From NCBI RefSeq assembly GCF_047495875.1, contig NC_092471.1, forward strand, positions 6,717,001 to 6,781,000: a stretch of DNA of 64,000 bases, given 5' to 3'. Shown piece by piece: positions 36,546 through 48,325 of the stretch. Source of the DNA: Pithys albifrons albifrons. Taxonomy: Eukaryota > Chordata > Aves > Passeriformes > Thamnophilidae. Positions within the stretch are counted from its first letter, which is position 1; each line of letters opens with the position of its first letter. The position numbers and the translations under genes are program-made. The notes below the pieces were generated by a model. It ran no database searches and was not told the origin of the DNA. It worked only from the letters and a program-made list of their open reading frames with translations.

Positions 36546-39139
36546 TAAGAGAAATGAACATTACATACCACCCTTTTGGAGCTGGTCTTTCAATACTTAT
36601 GTTGAAAGTAAGAATCCAGCATGCTGGGAGGCAGAGCCTCCCCACCCCAGATCCAGTCCTGCCATTGCTGCTCTGCACAATTTTGGTTACCTACATTTGC
36701 ACCTCCTTGAATGTAAAATGGGTAGTAACACCGGATGTGAGAGCCAGTGGTGAGGACCACTGGACTAAACCATTTTGCTTTCTATTCTATAGAAAGGACC
36801 TCTGGAAAAAAAACCTTATTTTGCCCTCCTGTTGTAGTGGGATGTGATTCAGTGGCTCTTGAAAGTTTTAAGTTCAGCTTTTCTCTCCCTCCAAGTCCAG
36901 GAGGGCTGTGCCCATTGGAAATTATACCCAGCACCACCTGCACCCTTCACACAACACTCAGACTGAACAGACAAGCAGAGCTAAAGGAAAACTGAGTGCC
37001 CTGGCACAGCAGAGCTACATCCTTAGGCAGCCACACTGAGTCAAGGGCTGGTCCAGCCAATCCAGCCCATCCCTGATCAAGACACCGGCTCACACAGAGC
37101 TCATTTCCCTTTGTTTGTCCTCCCAGGCCCAACAGCAGCACACAATGAAAGGGCACATCCCCAACAGGGTCAAGTGAGCCAAGACAATAAGGAGAACGAG
37201 ACAAACAGAGATCTCCCTTTTGTGGCATTACTCTTGATTTTTCAAGCATCCAGTTACAGAAAGGAGACTTGTAAATGCAAGGAAAAGTTGAAACTTGGTT
37301 CTTCTTCCCATGTTTGTCTTTAAAAAATAGAGAGGGGGAAGAAATAAAAAAGACCAACTAAACAACTTATCCTCTTGGTATCTGTTCTTTTCTGGTTTCA
37401 TATTTTAGAAACTCAGACTAAAAATAAGCATGGCTAATAGGAGCTGTCAGGCTTCCACCATCACATCTCCCCGGCTCCTTTCAGTGACACACACTGACAA
37501 GAAGTTTCTGGCCTTGTCCAAAGGAAAAAAATCAAGGCAGAAATTGAAAACCCAGATGAATCTGAGAGAACTGGAAACTTCTCGTACCAGTAGATCCCTG
37601 ACAGCAGAGATCCCACTCCAGATGACCATCCCAGAGCGTCCCCCCCGCCAGGGCTGAGGGAGGCTCCCTGCAGCCACCGCTAGGGGAGGTCAGAGTGCCA
37701 CAGAGAGAAGGGGTCGATGCTTTCCAAAGCTTTGGGAGACAAACTACAGCCAAAATTATCACAAATAGATTTTGCACTCCCTCCTTATCATTTATATTTT
37801 CATAACTGAAGAGTCTTCTCAGTTTTAATGAGGTTCAGTAGTAGATGGGGGCAGGGAGGAATAACATGACACACACACACCAAGATATCTCCAAATTTTA
37901 TTTAAAACCTAAAGGATCCCAAACCTGTAGTCATCACTTCTAGTCATCACTAATGATGCTAAATCACAATGTTTCAGAGAATTTCAGCTGCAGAAATCAA
38001 AAGGCTCCAAGACAGAGTTATCTGGCTTTTGTTTTAAACAAAATCTGAAAGTTTCTATCCCTTCTATTCCTTTCTATAATCCTCACAGAAAGTCTTCAAA
38101 ACATAAGCTAAAAGCAAAATGAAAGTTGGCAAATGAAGACAGCAGGACAACCTTCAAAAGGACTTCAATTTAAACATAAATATAATGAGATTTTTAAGAC
38201 CATCTCATCATTTTGGGTGGATTCAATTAATTTTCAAGAGTGCAGGACTCCTTATTTTGTGGGCAAGTCTCTGACATTGTCAGGACAGAAGAAAAGCTAT
38301 CATTTGGAAAGACAGCAAGACTGCAGACCTCAGCCAATTTCAGACTTGGGCTGCAGTTTCAGTCACATCTTGTTTACCTATCGAGTGTTCTTAGATCCTT
38401 AAAGGAGCAGAATGGTTGCTAACGGCTTCAAGCCTACCTCTCTGAAAATTACATTTAACTGTATCCCACTTCATATGGTGATATGCTGGAATTTAAACTC
38501 CTAGCCGTGATTTGAACATGTTAAAATCCAAGATCCCTGAAAGACTCAAAGGCGCAAGGCTCACCGTTATGCGTTGCTGCAGCATGGAGCTCCTCTTTGA
38601 GGACAGCTGATGGTTTCATTCTCTGCAGGCAATGCTTGGATGGAGTTCCTGAATAAGGGCTACTCCAGCCAGTCAAGAAGCACATCACAAAAACAGCTAG
38701 TCCTAGAGCTCTGTTGCAATCCCTAAAAAGGGAAAATTCCCATGGTAATGCCTTAAGAATTCAGCTGGGGAGGATGGGAGAACTTGCATTATTAAGCAAC
38801 TGTCAACGGCATGAGGAGGCATTACACGTTATGCCAGCTACAAGTGTAATTGTTTATGTCTATATACAAGACACACACACACATATGCACACATGCATGT
38901 ATACATTTAGGGAGAATAGGGGTTTGGGCATTGTAATTCCTTCCACAGTATTGTTCCACTTAGGAAACCCATATATAATTTCTCTGTTCGTCTTACAGAA
39001 CAAGATCTGTTTCAAACAAAAAACAACCAAACAAAAAAAGTCTCCCAGTTGTGAAAGCAAATCCTTCTGCAGCAAGTATATCAACTAGAGCCCACTGTGT
39101 TACTGAAATTTCAGCAAAAAGCAAACAATATATACTTAC
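36546..39139. other. Unique DNA, no gene recognised
   Basis: A weak MIR-like block (CCTTGAATGTAAAATGGGTA, near 36704-36723) may be an old SINE remnant. An (AC)n microsatellite of about 15 bp followed by imperfect CA/TG repeats lies at 38870-38904, and a shorter one at 37870-37880. No gene was recognised. Confidence 0.55.
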
Positions 39140-39179
39140 TCTGATACCTACAGCCTACCACAGAAAGTATGACAGAGTA
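39140..39179 (-). other. Candidate 40-bp exon (splice-site pair), unproven
   Basis: On the minus strand a very strong polypyrimidine acceptor (CTTACTTTTTTTCTTTCTAG) and a donor AGA|GTAAGT bound 40 bp. One frame is open (YSVILSVVGCRYQ). The segment is too short for the open frame to carry weight. The acceptor derives from a T-rich run and may be a decoy. Confidence 0.1.
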
Positions 39180-39669
39180 CTAGAAAGAAAAAAAGTAAGA
39201 TCATTGATAAGGCAAAAAAATTTTTCAAAGCATTGAATTTAAAAATGCTGTTAAAGAGTAAGTTCTTCCCCAAGCCTCCTGACTGATTTCTCACCTGCAA
39301 AATGAATCACAGTAGCCAAGAATTCGGCTGTAGCAGAGCACTACTCTTTAAAATGCATTTGAAATGCTAATAGCCAAATTAGACTACAAGTGAACAAAAG
39401 CATATTTTCTGGACCATGATATTTTAACACAGTGATGGCTATTTTTGAACTTTAAATAAACAGTACTACTCAACTGTAAAATACACTCTACAGGCTCTAG
39501 CAAATAGCTCCATCAACTTGGATTAAACAGCACACATTTTGTGTGGCAAGAGGTACACCACATTCAGTGCTGAACTTAGCTATTTTAAAAATTAATTAGG
39601 CAATTATACACATGGGGAAACTGTTCTAGTAATTTAGCTGCTTAATCAAATCCCAGGTACCAAATTATG
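39180..39669. other. Unique DNA, nothing recognised
   Basis: AT-rich. A minus-strand donor-like GCAG|GTGAGA lies near 39290, without a convincing partner. No gene or repeat was seen. Confidence 0.5.
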
Positions 39670-39746
39670 GACCTGATCCTGCAGTTCTTATTCAAGTCAA
39701 ACTCCTATTGATGTCAGTGGGAGTTTTGCCTAATTAAAGATCAGGA
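39670..39746. repeat. Old amniote-type palindromic repeat
   Basis: The outer arms CCTGATC (39672-39678) and GATCAGG (39739-39745) are complementary, as are the inner arms around CAAACTCC (39698-39705) and GGAGTTTTG (39719-39727). The middle, TATTGATGTCAGTGGG, matches the CCATTGACTTCAATGGG core of the element remembered from reptile genomes. This is one of the best preserved of the four copies in the window. Confidence 0.55.
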
Positions 39747-41710
39747 CATACACGTGTGCAAGCCTGCTCTTAAACGATGGCTTTGAATTTAGTCTTAGGA
39801 ATATGAATATGGCTCTGAATCCCAAATCATTGCCTACAAGTTTCTCATGTGAGACTTTGGGTATATTAATATATATTTTTCCTAAGTCTGGCTCAAATTA
39901 ACTTCTAGGTAAAGTCTGGAGATTTAGCTAAAGAGTCTTACAAGGCCCAATGGCAAATTGACCTAGTTCTGAGATTTTTTTTTAAACTAATTAAATACTG
40001 TTACAAAATAAGAAGCAGGTTGTAAAAATATTGGCTACAAATCATGCTCAGCAGCGCACACTGAGTTTGTGTCATGGTTTGCTCAGGCCAGTCCACACAA
40101 GCTGCCTCCAAGGGGTAGGGATGAGTATGTTCCCACAATGGACTGTCCCAAACAAAGATTCTGGGTGGTGTGCCCAAGTCTCTGCTGAACAAGCTGAAAC
40201 TCAGGTCAAAAAGGAGAAGTATTTGGGGTGAGGGAGGAAGAGCATTCTCCCTCATGCTCTTCAGCCCCAAACATCAAAGCTGCCTTTGTGGGCTGCACTT
40301 CAAGCAGGAGCAGCCTGGGCTCATGGGGTTGTGCAAGAGAACTCTTCCCTCCTGGCTGCTGATTCTAACGTTCCTGAGGTATCAAACCTGATGCCTTCTG
40401 AATGGCTGTACTGACATACTCTGCTGATCTTGCCTTTTCAGATGCCTTGGTGATGTGTCAGGGGGCACACACTGAAACTCATAACCTAGGAAAAGGTAAC
40501 CGGTATCAGTCAACGAGCAAGAAATCTGATGGAGCAGAAGATTTCTAAGCGCTGACAGTTGCCTGATTAGTATTAGATTCTTAAAGGGAAATATCTGTCT
40601 GCCAAAGAAAACATGGGAGTGGGCATATACCCCACATCGCTTTGCTCCGTGACAAGGAAGAGCAGCAAAACTCCTTTTAAGCAAAATAAAAACAACATTT
40701 GTTGGCAAGCACTGGGTTGTCTGCACACTTGCTAAGTTATGCCCTCAAAGGAAGAAGGACAAGACCTTGCATGTCTCTGAAGATAGAAGGAAATCACAAT
40801 TCTGTCTAATATATTGGAGCAATTGACCATGAAAAGGTTACATGTTAGGAAATAATTATCTCTAGACACAGCTACTGACAAGGTCAGTGTCCACAAGGAT
40901 TATTTCCTGCTCACCCAGTGCCCGCTGCCTAGAAGGGAGGACTCTCCCAGCCCCACATTCCAGTGATGCTAATGGCACTTGTGCACTGAGTGGCCCAGCA
41001 GCTGAAGCAGATAACCAGGACTGAAGGGGTTAAGTGCCTGTCACAATAGAAACCTCTGGGGGCACTTGACCTTTTCACATTTTTTATTCAGGAATGAGCA
41101 TTTTGTGCCTGTTTGAGGAAGTTCATCTACATTTGTCCTCATTCTTCACCCTGTTTGTGTATTGTCCCTTCCCTTCACTCAGTGCCTGAGTGTCCCATTA
41201 AGTACCAAGCAACCTCTCTTGATGAATATGAATTTAGGGCAAAGATACAGAGGGGACACAAACACTGCACATTGATCAAGTGACTCACAAGGAATTTCAA
41301 CATATTCAAAGCATATGTTTCTGCCAAATAGCTTCCTACACATATAATACTCACCTGTCAGTACTTCAGTGTGAAGAGGAAGAAAATCACAGATAGTGAA
41401 CAGAAACACTTCAGTAGCTGGAGCAACAGTTTCACAAGAGCATTAAAGATGTTTAAATACTAAAATGAAAAGGTGAAATCACAGCACTGGCTTTAACATG
41501 CTAAAGAGTGTGCCACAAGAGAAGACACAGTGATACCTCCCCCTAGTCTTTCATTCAGCAATTAGACTATAAACTTCCCTGTACCAAGAGGGAGGGTCTG
41601 CAAACCTCTCTGACTGCAAATCAGTCAAGGAGGATAAACCCAGAATGAGTTTGTCACTGTCTGTTTCATTTAGAGGCAGATATTCTAAAAAGGTACAAGC
41701 AATATCCAAG
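39747..41710. other. Unique DNA, no gene recognised
   Basis: No gene or repeat was recognised. On the minus strand a good donor (ACAG|GTGAGT, near 41350-41355) lies about 65 bp after a fair acceptor, with one open frame between them. I do not consider it more than a chance pair. Confidence 0.55.
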
Positions 41711-41768
41711 ACCTTGATCCTGCTGGGATCAAGGAGAGTTTTGCATTGGCTTAAATAAGAGCGGGCTC
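41711..41768. repeat. Old palindromic repeat fragment with 9-bp perfect hairpin
   Basis: CCTTGATCC (41712-41720), loop TGCTG, then GGATCAAGG (41726-41734) forms a perfect 9-bp stem. The following GAGAGTTTTGCATTGGCTTAAATAAGAGCGGG fits the degraded inner part of the same family as the elements at 39670 and 42071. The hairpin itself may have arisen by local mutation. Confidence 0.4.
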
Positions 41769-42070
41769 TAATCTCAAAGCACGTGTGCCCAATTTGTTAA
41801 TGTTTTGGGTTCAAATAAAAAACAAATCTTAAGTCTTCCCTGCATGGGAGTTTCAACCACATTCTTCTACTGGGGGGGAGCTTCAGGGCTTAGACAAGAA
41901 AGAGTTTCTGAACGATCTAAGTGAATGGTCCTGAGGAGACTGGCATTACTGTGAGCTTTGAACACAACTACAGAGGGCCTTTTATAGATGTACTCCAGAG
42001 GGGAGATCCTTAGATGGGTCCTTTAATGCTTGCCCCCATATGCAATCCAGATGAAATTCTTTATCAGATG

Positions 42071-42128
42071 GGGCCCGGATCTTGCTCCCATTAATTGTTC
42101 TGCCACCGAATTCGGTGGGAGCAGATCT
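42071..42128. repeat. Old palindromic repeat with nested 16-bp palindrome
   Basis: GATCTTGCTCCCA (42078-42090) pairs with TGGGAGCAGATC (42116-42127), apart from one extra base. Between them lies a perfect 16-bp palindrome, CCACCGAATTCGGTGG (42103-42118), overlapping the right arm. The arrangement fits the CTCCCATTGA...TCAATGGGAG family. The CpG-bearing centre differs from the usual TTGACTTCAA core. Confidence 0.5.
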
Positions 42129-43307
42129 ATATGTCTTATATAAAGCTTCCCTTATCTCAGCCTCTCAAAATAATTATCCTTCATTCTTTTGAGGCTAGGA
42201 GATACTATTTTCTCCACTTTGCATACAGAATACATCCAGACCAGGTGACATAGTTGCGTGTCACGTGCATATCCAGGTCAGGGAAAGGTCTTAGCTCCAG
42301 GCATCCCAAGCCTTCGACCACAGTACTATCACCCACACTATCACCACTATGAAGTACCTTTTCCAAGGGGAAACAGAAACGTCAGATTAGAGCAGACAGC
42401 TTCCTTCTCTTGTTGGAATAAGCAGGAACAAAGCCATATATCAAGACAACCTTCAAGTATCTTTCATTTCTTCCTTCAAATAAGTTTTTCCAACTGGTCT
42501 TTTGCCACTGGTCTTCCTCAGCCACTAGTGAATGAACAAGAATCAGTCCTTGGCTGCTGAGATATGCTACAGCTCTAGGAAACATCCTTCACAACTTGTA
42601 CATCTTTAGTGGCAGCTTTCTAGAACTTGGCAGCCAATCCCACCATTAAAGCAGTACTCCAGTAAATCAGCAGGTGTAAAACCAGCACACTAGCAAAATT
42701 TCAAAGACTTTCAGTCTCTGTCCACCATGTCCCAGAGGTAGCAGGTAACTGCACTGTCACTAAATTGTGCTCAAAGCACACCCAGAGAAAAGCTTTTGGG
42801 AGGATTTAGTGCAGAGGGGACAGGTCTTAGACTAGAAAAAAAAGTAACTGTGAAGGCACCTCAAGCTCACATGGGACTGTTCCCTGGCAGTGAATGCTGC
42901 AAAATCTCTGAAGTGCTGGAAGATTCTCAGAAAGACCCCTTCCCCATTCCCAAGAAATAGCTGTACTCCTCTAGTTACCAGCCACTGACAGCCCCACCCC
43001 ATGTTTCCAGGTATGTGTTCCAGGAAACAGGGACAGGTAACAGGGATGAGCAGCAGTACTGCAGGAAGTGGTTTGCACAAGGGACTCTTGTACACCAGCA
43101 GAGCCAGACTATGCCATGCAAACATACCAGCACATGCAAGATGTCACAGCAGCCTTCTGGAGAGGCAGCAGTATCCACTGCAAGCCATCCAGCACATTGC
43201 TGCACCTGACAGCCACTAACCATCATTTAAACCATGGCCACTCGGGCATTAAAAAGGAAAGCATTTTGAAAGCAAAATCATCTTCCTAAGTGTATGTTAT
43301 TACTTAC
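42129..43307. other. Unique DNA, nothing recognised
   Basis: No gene, RNA or repeat was recognised. A 97-codon minus-strand open frame at 42832-43125 has no recognisable domain. Confidence 0.55.
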
Positions 43308-43420
43308 ATTTCTGGTAGCCCCAAAAGGGTTCCAGTTGGGAATCACACCAGCCAGTCCCCACGTGCTGAAGATTTTCTGTGTGCAGAGCCAGAGCAAAGG
43401 CTGTTGACATCAAAGGGAAC
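43308..43420 (-). other. Candidate 113-bp exon (splice-site pair), unproven
   Basis: On the minus strand the acceptor CCTTCTCCCTATCTCTTCCAG (complement just above 43420) is among the strongest here, and the donor AAT|GTAAGT follows at 43307. One frame is open throughout: a single leading base, 37 codons, one trailing base. It contains HTENLQHVGTGWCDSQLEPF followed by WGYQK. The other two frames are closed. The peptide is not recognised, and if the donor is skipped the frame ends in a stop two codons later. Confidence 0.18.
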
Positions 43421-46400
43421 CTGGAAGAGATAGGGAGAAGGGGTCTCTTAGAACACTCAAAGGAGAACCCAAGTTCTCCATTTCCACACTAATACCCTGA
43501 CCAATGTGTCCCTCTCCATTTCCAAGAGTACTGACCCAAATACATAAATAAAATCAAGCATGTGTTGTTTATTTCCAAGTATGAATGGCACTGTTTCCCC
43601 TGGGCTCCATGTTTCTTGGAATTATTTGAACTGGAAACCAATCAGCCTGTATTCACTATTGATTTATTTTCTAAAAATCTCTCATCCCTAAAGTAACAGT
43701 GCCTTTCCATGTCTCAGCCTGCTGTTTAGTGACACAGTAATCTAAAAGCTATTGATCACTTGGGTCTCTACAGCCATAATATATCTTTTTTAGTGCCTTC
43801 ATGTAGGATTATATTGGCAACATAAGTACTATTAGCAGCAGGGCTGCTAATGAAATTAGCAAAGATATTAACAGAGATGGAACACTTGCGTAGTAACATG
43901 GCATAGGCAGGGGGCAATGGAGGCCAACATCAGAAGGGAACATGTATGGTCATAGTGATAGAAGTTGCATTTCTCTTTGAACACCAGATGGGCTACAATC
44001 AAATTTCAGTCTAAACAGGAACCCACTTCTGGACATGGTCACACTTGTCCCTACCTGAGCAGAAGATTATCAGCACTAGAGGGACCAATATGGTCTTATT
44101 CTCTTATAGCAGTTCTACTTGACTTAATCTGTAGTTCTCAACATCCTTCATAACTTTCACTTTTCTCTATTAACAATCAGTGTTGGTGTAGCCCAGGACA
44201 CAGGATCTGGAGCAAGGAAGGTGTTGATGTCTCCCAGGAGACCTGCTGCTGCAGAAGTGCTGCGCACTCCTGCTCCTATTGCTGTGAAGGGATGTTGTCA
44301 GCAGGCAGCTCCTGGGAAGTCCGTCTCCTTGATACTTTTTTGCACACTCCTCAACAGTCTGGATGACCAAAAACATAGGAGCTCATAGTCCCAACTTATC
44401 TGAGGACAGACAGCACAGCAACATTACTGTGGACCTGCCTCAGTGTTGTGCAGAAAGAGCCGGTGTTATTTACACCAGGTCCTGTTTCAGTGGAAACAGG
44501 AAATGTGGATTTAAGTCAAGAACAAGGTCTCCAAAGAGGACAGTCTAGTGCACTACCCCAGCTGAGACACCCATGAGATGCAAATTCAAAAGAGAAACAT
44601 GTTGCCCAGCAGAGAGATTACATGCATGTCAGTAAATAGATACCAGCAAGCAGCACTTCACCCAGCCCAGTCACAGTGGACTGTGCCTGCCCAGTCCTCT
44701 TCTCCAAAGAGAGCCAAGATGTGCTTATTTCACATGGCACAGCTCAGCTCTGCAGCCTGGGCTCTACGAATAGTGCTGTCTTTATGATCAGAAAAACGTA
44801 TTTCTCCCTAAAAAGGATGTCAATCATGGCAACAGGACAGCTTGCTCGACACTGCTAGGCAGTGAGCCTGGAGAGAAGCCGTGCTCAGTAACACGCTTCC
44901 AGGAGCAGGTTTCAGGAGACATTTGTAACCATTTAAAATTTCCCACCCAAGAAGTTTTGCACTTGTCAGTTTACCTTATGCCACAGGTTTTTAATTTAGT
45001 TGTACGGGAAGAAACTTTATATGCCTCAAATTTTATATGTTAATGCCAGATGTGAACACAATAGCATGTGTTCCCTCTCTGCTGTGCTGCACTTCTTCGG
45101 AAAGGATGCTGTAACACTGCAGCTCCAAATACTCAGACAATCAACAAAACTAGCATCAGACCTGGAGCCAGAAGCCCTTCTTCCTCAGCATTTCCCCCAG
45201 TGCCCTGGGGAATTCCAACTGGCAAGACAATCTGCTCGCACATACTTCCCAGCCTTCTGAGCACAAAATATCCCTGGATGCAAAAGGATTAAAGACAAAA
45301 ATTTGATTTGCTAATTACAAAAGATAATAGGCAAATTGCTGAAGACCATGCACTCTCTATTGCAACATGAGAATGCATTCCAGCTGCTTCAATTTATTGA
45401 GAGAGTAGAGATTATTGATCCAAGCAGCCTTCAAATTAATGCAGGTGCCAGAGTGTTTTCTACCGTGTAGATGAGATGAATGAATGGGAAAAGCTGTAAC
45501 TTCTTTAGATTATCATTGTTCAGCTTTAAAATTATGACCTTCTTTGAGCATTTTACTGCTGTTTTTTTTTTCCTGAAGTAAAATATTTTTGCCACTCTTA
45601 TCAGTTATTAAAGTGTAACTCAATACATGATACCTGTGTTTGTGCTCCTGGGCTTTGAGCACTCTTCCCAATGCATCCCTGAGGACAAGGCATATAACTC
45701 CAAACTCTACACAGTGCATAAAAAAAATAGCTAATGGCACCAAAGAGTTTACATTTATTAAACAATAAGCAATATTTTCTTGCTATCAGCACTGACCAAA
45801 CGTTGCTGTCAATGGCAGGGCCATCTTTCCCCAAAGCCTGGACCAGAAGAGATGGCCACCCCAAGCCCTCCTCTCATTTTCACATTGATCCTTTAGCAAG
45901 AGCTGCCCCTGCACATTCAAGAGAAGCAAGATGGGTCCTGGGGACAGCCAGGGTGGGTGTCCAGGCCTCTCTCTGTGTCACCAGGCACCTGCTACCCACC
46001 TAAGCCTCCATCTGCAAACCCTATAAACTAATTCATTTCTGAGTCCATCCTTAACAGGAGGACCCTTGTGAATTGCAAGGCACATGTTTGCCCCCAACCA
46101 GCCTGCTTTGAGCACTCAGATTGAAGAGGGGGGAGAAGGGGCCCAGGACAGCTCAGCATAGCAGTGCAGAAGCCACGAAGGGGCCCATTTCAGTTTGATT
46201 TGTTGCGGCACTCTAGATGCAAGATGAAATCTGAGAGATGAAATCTGAGCAATTTCTTGCTTCTCTTCTTTCTGGAGAGTTATTAACACTATAAAGAAGG
46301 CTGAACAGTGGGGCTTCCCAACTCCATTATTGTCAAGGTCTATTTCAAAGGCAGTGGCTGAAATGCCCAGTGCTGCCTTTGTTGATCCTGGGCTCAGGTC

Positions 46401-47515
46401 TCCTCCATGTTCACTTCTGTCAAACCGCAAGGCTGAGCAAATTAAAAATAAGCTTTCTCTGGAGGGGTGGAGGAGGGGGCGACAGAAGGAGCACTGCCTG
46501 AGCCTACACACAGTGCCCACAACGTTCACACTACTCTCAAAGTCGTTGTGTAAAGAAGGGGAAGAAGAAAAGCCACAACAGATGCCAATTCTCCTGCCTG
46601 AAATCCTACACCTGGATTTCTAGGAACCAATGTGAAGCCAAGCCATGGGCTGGGTTGTCCGTGGGTGCTGCAGTCTGACCAATCCTGTCAGCCAGTCTGT
46701 CATACCTGCCACCAACCATTCTGGTCTCGGAGAAATACAAAGTGCACAGACTCCTTATTTGCCACCTGCGGGAGAGGGTTTATTTGTCCCCAAAACCCGT
46801 GACAAGCTTATTACAGACCATTTCAATTCGAATCAACTTGTCAAGAAAAGAAAGTGGAGAAAACGCATTAATTAAACAGCTTTACTCATGCAGAAAAGCT
46901 GCCAGCATGAGCATTTTAAATTACCTGGGCACACCTAGTGGATTTGCATTCCCTTGGCACAGCTTTACTCTGGCCCACAATGCATCATCCACTCCATACT
47001 TCCATCTGAGCAACCAACAAAGGAGGCTGACAGCCCAGCACCACCTTCCCTGCTTGGGGGCTAGCGCCCCTTCCGAGGGATTTTGTGGCAGTTTATGCAG
47101 AAACCTTACTCCTGCTAGGTGCAGGCACAGGAAGTTTGGATCCTTCTATAAAACTAAAGACCAAGACAAAAAGAGGCCTTCCAGAAACAAAGGAGGTGGA
47201 GCTGCTGCCGGCAGGGGGGTAACTGCATGCCATTGTTGAATATTAACATAAAATAAAGCAGTAGAAATGGATGTCCATCAACAGAATTAGAAGGAACTAA
47301 GTGAGTTTAAGAACAAAAGGTTTACTTATTTAAATTACAGGAGATGAAAACCAGCTGGGAACACAATTTATAGCACAAAGTACAAAGCTACAAGACTGCT
47401 AAATGTAATTATATTTCAAAGTACTTTTCCCCCTCCATTTTAAACTAAACATGTACAATTATTTTAACTAAAATAAAATTAATGACAATGTACCCTTTAG
47501 ATGTTCCATCCTTAC
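43421..47515. other. Unique DNA, no gene recognised
   Basis: No repeat or gene was recognised. Open frames at 46116-46529 (minus, 137 codons) and 46742-47239 (plus, 165 codons) overlap GC-richer DNA and have no identifiable domains. There is a short poly-T run near 45560-45569. Confidence 0.55.
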
Positions 47516-47575
47516 CCTCAATCCCTTTCAAATTCAGCTCATCCATCCACATTAACTCATCCAGATAAAGGTTGG
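47516..47575 (-). other. Candidate 60-bp exon, weak acceptor
   Basis: On the minus strand a donor GAGG|GTAAGG (47510-47515) follows a frame reading NLYLDELMWMDELNLKGIE, an amphipathic, coding-looking peptide. The only acceptor that keeps this frame open (GAAAAG at 47576) is poor. A much better acceptor about 20 bp upstream (TTTTCTTCCTTCAAG) would bring an in-frame stop. It is noted because it lies just downstream, on the same strand, of the segment at 47965-48325. Confidence 0.1.
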
Positions 47576-47964
47576 CTTTTCAGATTGGAGACTAAAGCTT
47601 GAAGGAAGAAAACCACTATAAGCAGGTCTTTATTTTTAAAAATTATCTCTTACTATTAAATTCATGGACAATAGATTGTGCTTTCATATTTATCTTTATC
47701 AATTCTCTGCACAAAAGGAGAGTGGAAAAGGGGCTGACAAATTAACTTCACCATTTATCATGTTTGATTTATGCAGTTAGTCATGGCAGGGATACCTACC
47801 AGTAAAGATATTTAAAGATATTCAAAATGTTGAGGTATTGGAGGTTTTCACCCTACTTGGGGAAAATGGGCACCAGTTTCAAAAGCCAACAGGACCCAGC
47901 ACTTGGATGATGACTGTATCAAAGGCTGGGTTTGCAAAACCCTTTATTGCACTTCCACAATTAC

Positions 47965-48325
47965 CTGCAACAAAACTGTCCAGGTGAAAACTGTGCCTTC
48001 ACCTGAGACACTGTGTTGTTTTCCTCTGCTTCTGCAGAGCTGCTGTTTGGTTCCACTGGGCTCAGGAGCAGCAGATTCTGAATCCCAACAAACAGCTCCA
48101 TTGCAGGCTCCAGTGAGTACTGTCTATTAACAATAATTCTAGTTCCAGGTGTTTCTGGCACTGAACCACACAACTGGACCCTGACCTGCAGAGCTCCCTC
48201 TGCCTCCCGAAGCTGCCCCTTGTGTCCCACGTGATCAGACCCTTTATTTTGAAGTCGTGGGTTCCACTTCAGCATAACAAAGGGTTTGTGTCCATCCAGG
48301 AGAGGTGCATCCCTAATGGTCACTG
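47965..48325 (-). other. Gene-like open segment, unidentified
   Basis: On the minus strand about 120 codons stay open, in DNA of about 50% GC set in AT-rich surroundings, ending at a plausible donor (TTGCAG|GTAATT); a second donor (TCTCAG|GTGAAG) lies 38 bp earlier. Peptide blocks include LLDGHKPFVMLKWNPRLQNK, QLREAEGALQVRVQLCGSVP and TRIIVNRQYSLEPAMELFVG. The mix of residues looks coding more than any other open frame here, but I recognise no family. The upstream acceptor is weak (TTAAG at 48326), and a better one at 48332 puts a stop in frame. It could be an exon, an old pseudogene or conserved non-coding DNA. Confidence 0.2.
48038..48112 (+). other. Candidate 75-bp exon on plus strand, antisense to previous
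   Basis: The acceptor TGTTTTCCTCTGCTTCTGCAG (ending 48037) and donor CCA|GTGAGT (48113) are both strong and bound exactly 25 codons in one open frame (starting SCCLVPLGSGAADSESQQTA). A second frame is also open. It overlaps, in antisense, the gene-like minus-strand segment, so at most one is likely to be coding. The pyrimidine tract here is the complement of GAAGCAGAGGAAAACAAC in that segment. Confidence 0.12.

Noticed and set aside
46742..47239. 165-codon open frame on the plus strand
   Set aside because: No recognisable domain, and the composition changes along its length. Consistent with chance.
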